This document shows, in pieces, positions 53,726 to 54,426 of a stretch of 54,426 bases of DNA. Made by a program: the position numbers and the translations under genes. Numbering within the stretch: position 1 is the stretch's first letter; each line of letters opens with the position of its first letter. The notes under the pieces were generated by a model. That model saw nothing but the letters and a program-made list of their open reading frames with translations. It was not told the origin of the DNA and did no database searches. The stretch covers positions 27,273-81,698 of the forward strand of contig NZ_LMFA01000001.1 in the NCBI RefSeq assembly GCF_001426565.1, written 5' to 3'. The DNA comes from Rhizobium sp. Root482. Lineage in GTDB: Bacteria > Pseudomonadota > Alphaproteobacteria > Rhizobiales > Rhizobiaceae.

Positions 53726-54426
53726 AAGGCCCAACCGGGCATCATTGTCGCCGAACAAACGGTGAAGGACGGACATTTCTACATTTCCGGTCTGAGAGAC
53801 CCGCTCGGCGCCGACCCACAGTCGATGTTATCAGGAACGCAGGTCGATCCCACCCGAGTTCACTCGCAATGGCAGTTCTATCAAAGCCTTGAGCCGCAGT
53901 TCGCGTTGAAGCGGCTGACGGCGTCGCTGGCGCCGCCGGATACAGTACGACTTTCAGTCGTCCAGGGTCGCATCGTTGCCGAGGGTGAGGCGCCCGACAC
54001 CTGGATAGATCGCGCGCACGCAGCCGCCCGACAGCTTTTGGCAGGCGGACCAGAATTCGATAGCTCCAAGGTCCGTGATGTGAGCCCTGAAGCACGTGCG
54101 GTGGAGCGCTGGGAGGCGTATGTGTCGCGACTTGAGGCCCAACCGGGCGTCATTGTCGCCGAACAAACGGTGAAGAGCGGACATTTCTACATTTCCGGTC
54201 TGAGAGACCCGCTTGGCGCCGACCCGCATTCGTTGTTGTCCGGAACGCATGTCGATCCCACCCGAGTTCACTCGCAATGGCAGTTCTATCAAAGCCTTGA
54301 GCCGGAGTTCGCGTTGAAGCGGCTGACGGCGTCGCTGGCGCCGCCGGATACAGTACGACTTTCGGTCGTCAAGGGCCGCATCGTTGCCGAGGGTGAGGCG
54401 TCCGACACCTGGATAGATCGCGCGCA
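53435..54426 (+). repeat. BON-like repeats of 408 bp (292-bp core plus 116-bp linker)
   Basis: Core 1 is 53435-53726, core 2 53727-54018, linker 54019-54134, core 3 54135-54426. A full unit is 408 bp (136 codons). Core 1 joins core 2 directly, without the 116-bp linker that separates cores 2 and 3. The window stops exactly at the end of core 3, the same internal point at which core 1 joins core 2. Confidence 0.9.
53726..54426 (+). CDS. OmpA-family protein, continuation in shifted frame
   Basis: In the frame starting at 53726 the repeat sequence resumes and stays open to the end of the window: the second repeat (KDGHFYISGLRDPLGADPQS...), the complete inter-repeat linker (HAAARQLLAGGPEFDSSKVR then DVSPEARAVERWEAYVSR), and the third repeat (SGHFYISGLRDPLGADPHSL). 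It is the downstream part of the gene at 52342, partial at the right edge. Repeat 3 is closer to repeat 1 than to repeat 2 in both bases and residues. Confidence 0.75.

Noticed and set aside
1..54426. tRNA, rRNA or known riboswitches
   Set aside because: No cloverleaf-like or conserved riboswitch sequence was recognised on either strand; a covariance-model search was not possible.

Overview
The window looks like chromosome or large-replicon DNA of an alphaproteobacterium of the Rhizobiales, probably Rhizobiaceae. The reasons are high GC with many TTG and GTG starts, an ExoP/ExoF-type polysaccharide export pair, an RTX protein next to an HlyD-type adaptor, and several LuxR-type regulators around an exopolysaccharide locus. 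This assignment is inference from gene content; no marker gene is present. Both ends of the window lie inside internal repeats (RTX repeats at the left, a 408-bp repeat at the right), so it is probably a complete assembly contig that stops at repeats.

Left end (1-7.6 kb): the 3' part of an RTX calcium-binding secreted protein, broken by a 224-bp tandem duplication, is followed by a type I secretion adaptor. On the minus strand come an M23 peptidase, a LuxR-type response regulator with an unusual receiver, and a 977-residue fusion of CheB esterase, PAS, histidine kinase, two receivers and a LuxR DNA-binding domain.

Centre (7.9-38.9 kb): a large Wzx/Wzy-type exopolysaccharide locus. It holds a flippase, a family 2 and four family 4 glycosyltransferases, a polysaccharide pyruvyl transferase, a secreted DUF4038 glycosidase-like protein, an ExoP-like co-polymerase and an ExoF-like export protein. 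It also holds GDP-fucose synthesis (gmd, fcl), a WcaF-like acetyltransferase, a Wzy-like polymerase, a YdcF-like protein and a WecA/MraY-like initiating transferase. Inside it is a cassette for an unusual nucleotide sugar: class III aminotransferase, SDR epimerase, DUF4910 protein, RmlC-like epimerase, C-methyltransferase, rfbF and PIG-L deacetylase. Two paralogous LuxR-type regulators whose receivers lack the phosphoacceptor Asp stand at the start and in the middle of the locus. lhgO closes the block.

Transport and sensing block (40.1-48.4 kb): an Fbp/Afu-type ABC importer (binding protein, ATPase, double permease) and a PhnD-like binding protein on the minus strand face a TctD/TctE-like two-component system on the plus strand. 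The last gene of that operon is another periplasmic binding protein. The circuit looks like ligand-controlled uptake of a phosphorylated or organic anion.

Right end (48.4-54.4 kb): a decayed accessory stretch with a hipA relic, a small DNA-binding protein, a transposase tail, a CPCC-type small protein and an IS5-family element. After it comes a two-gene unit: a coiled-coil protein and a large membrane-anchored OmpA/BON-family protein whose repeats are disrupted by a 116-bp linker loss at the contig end.
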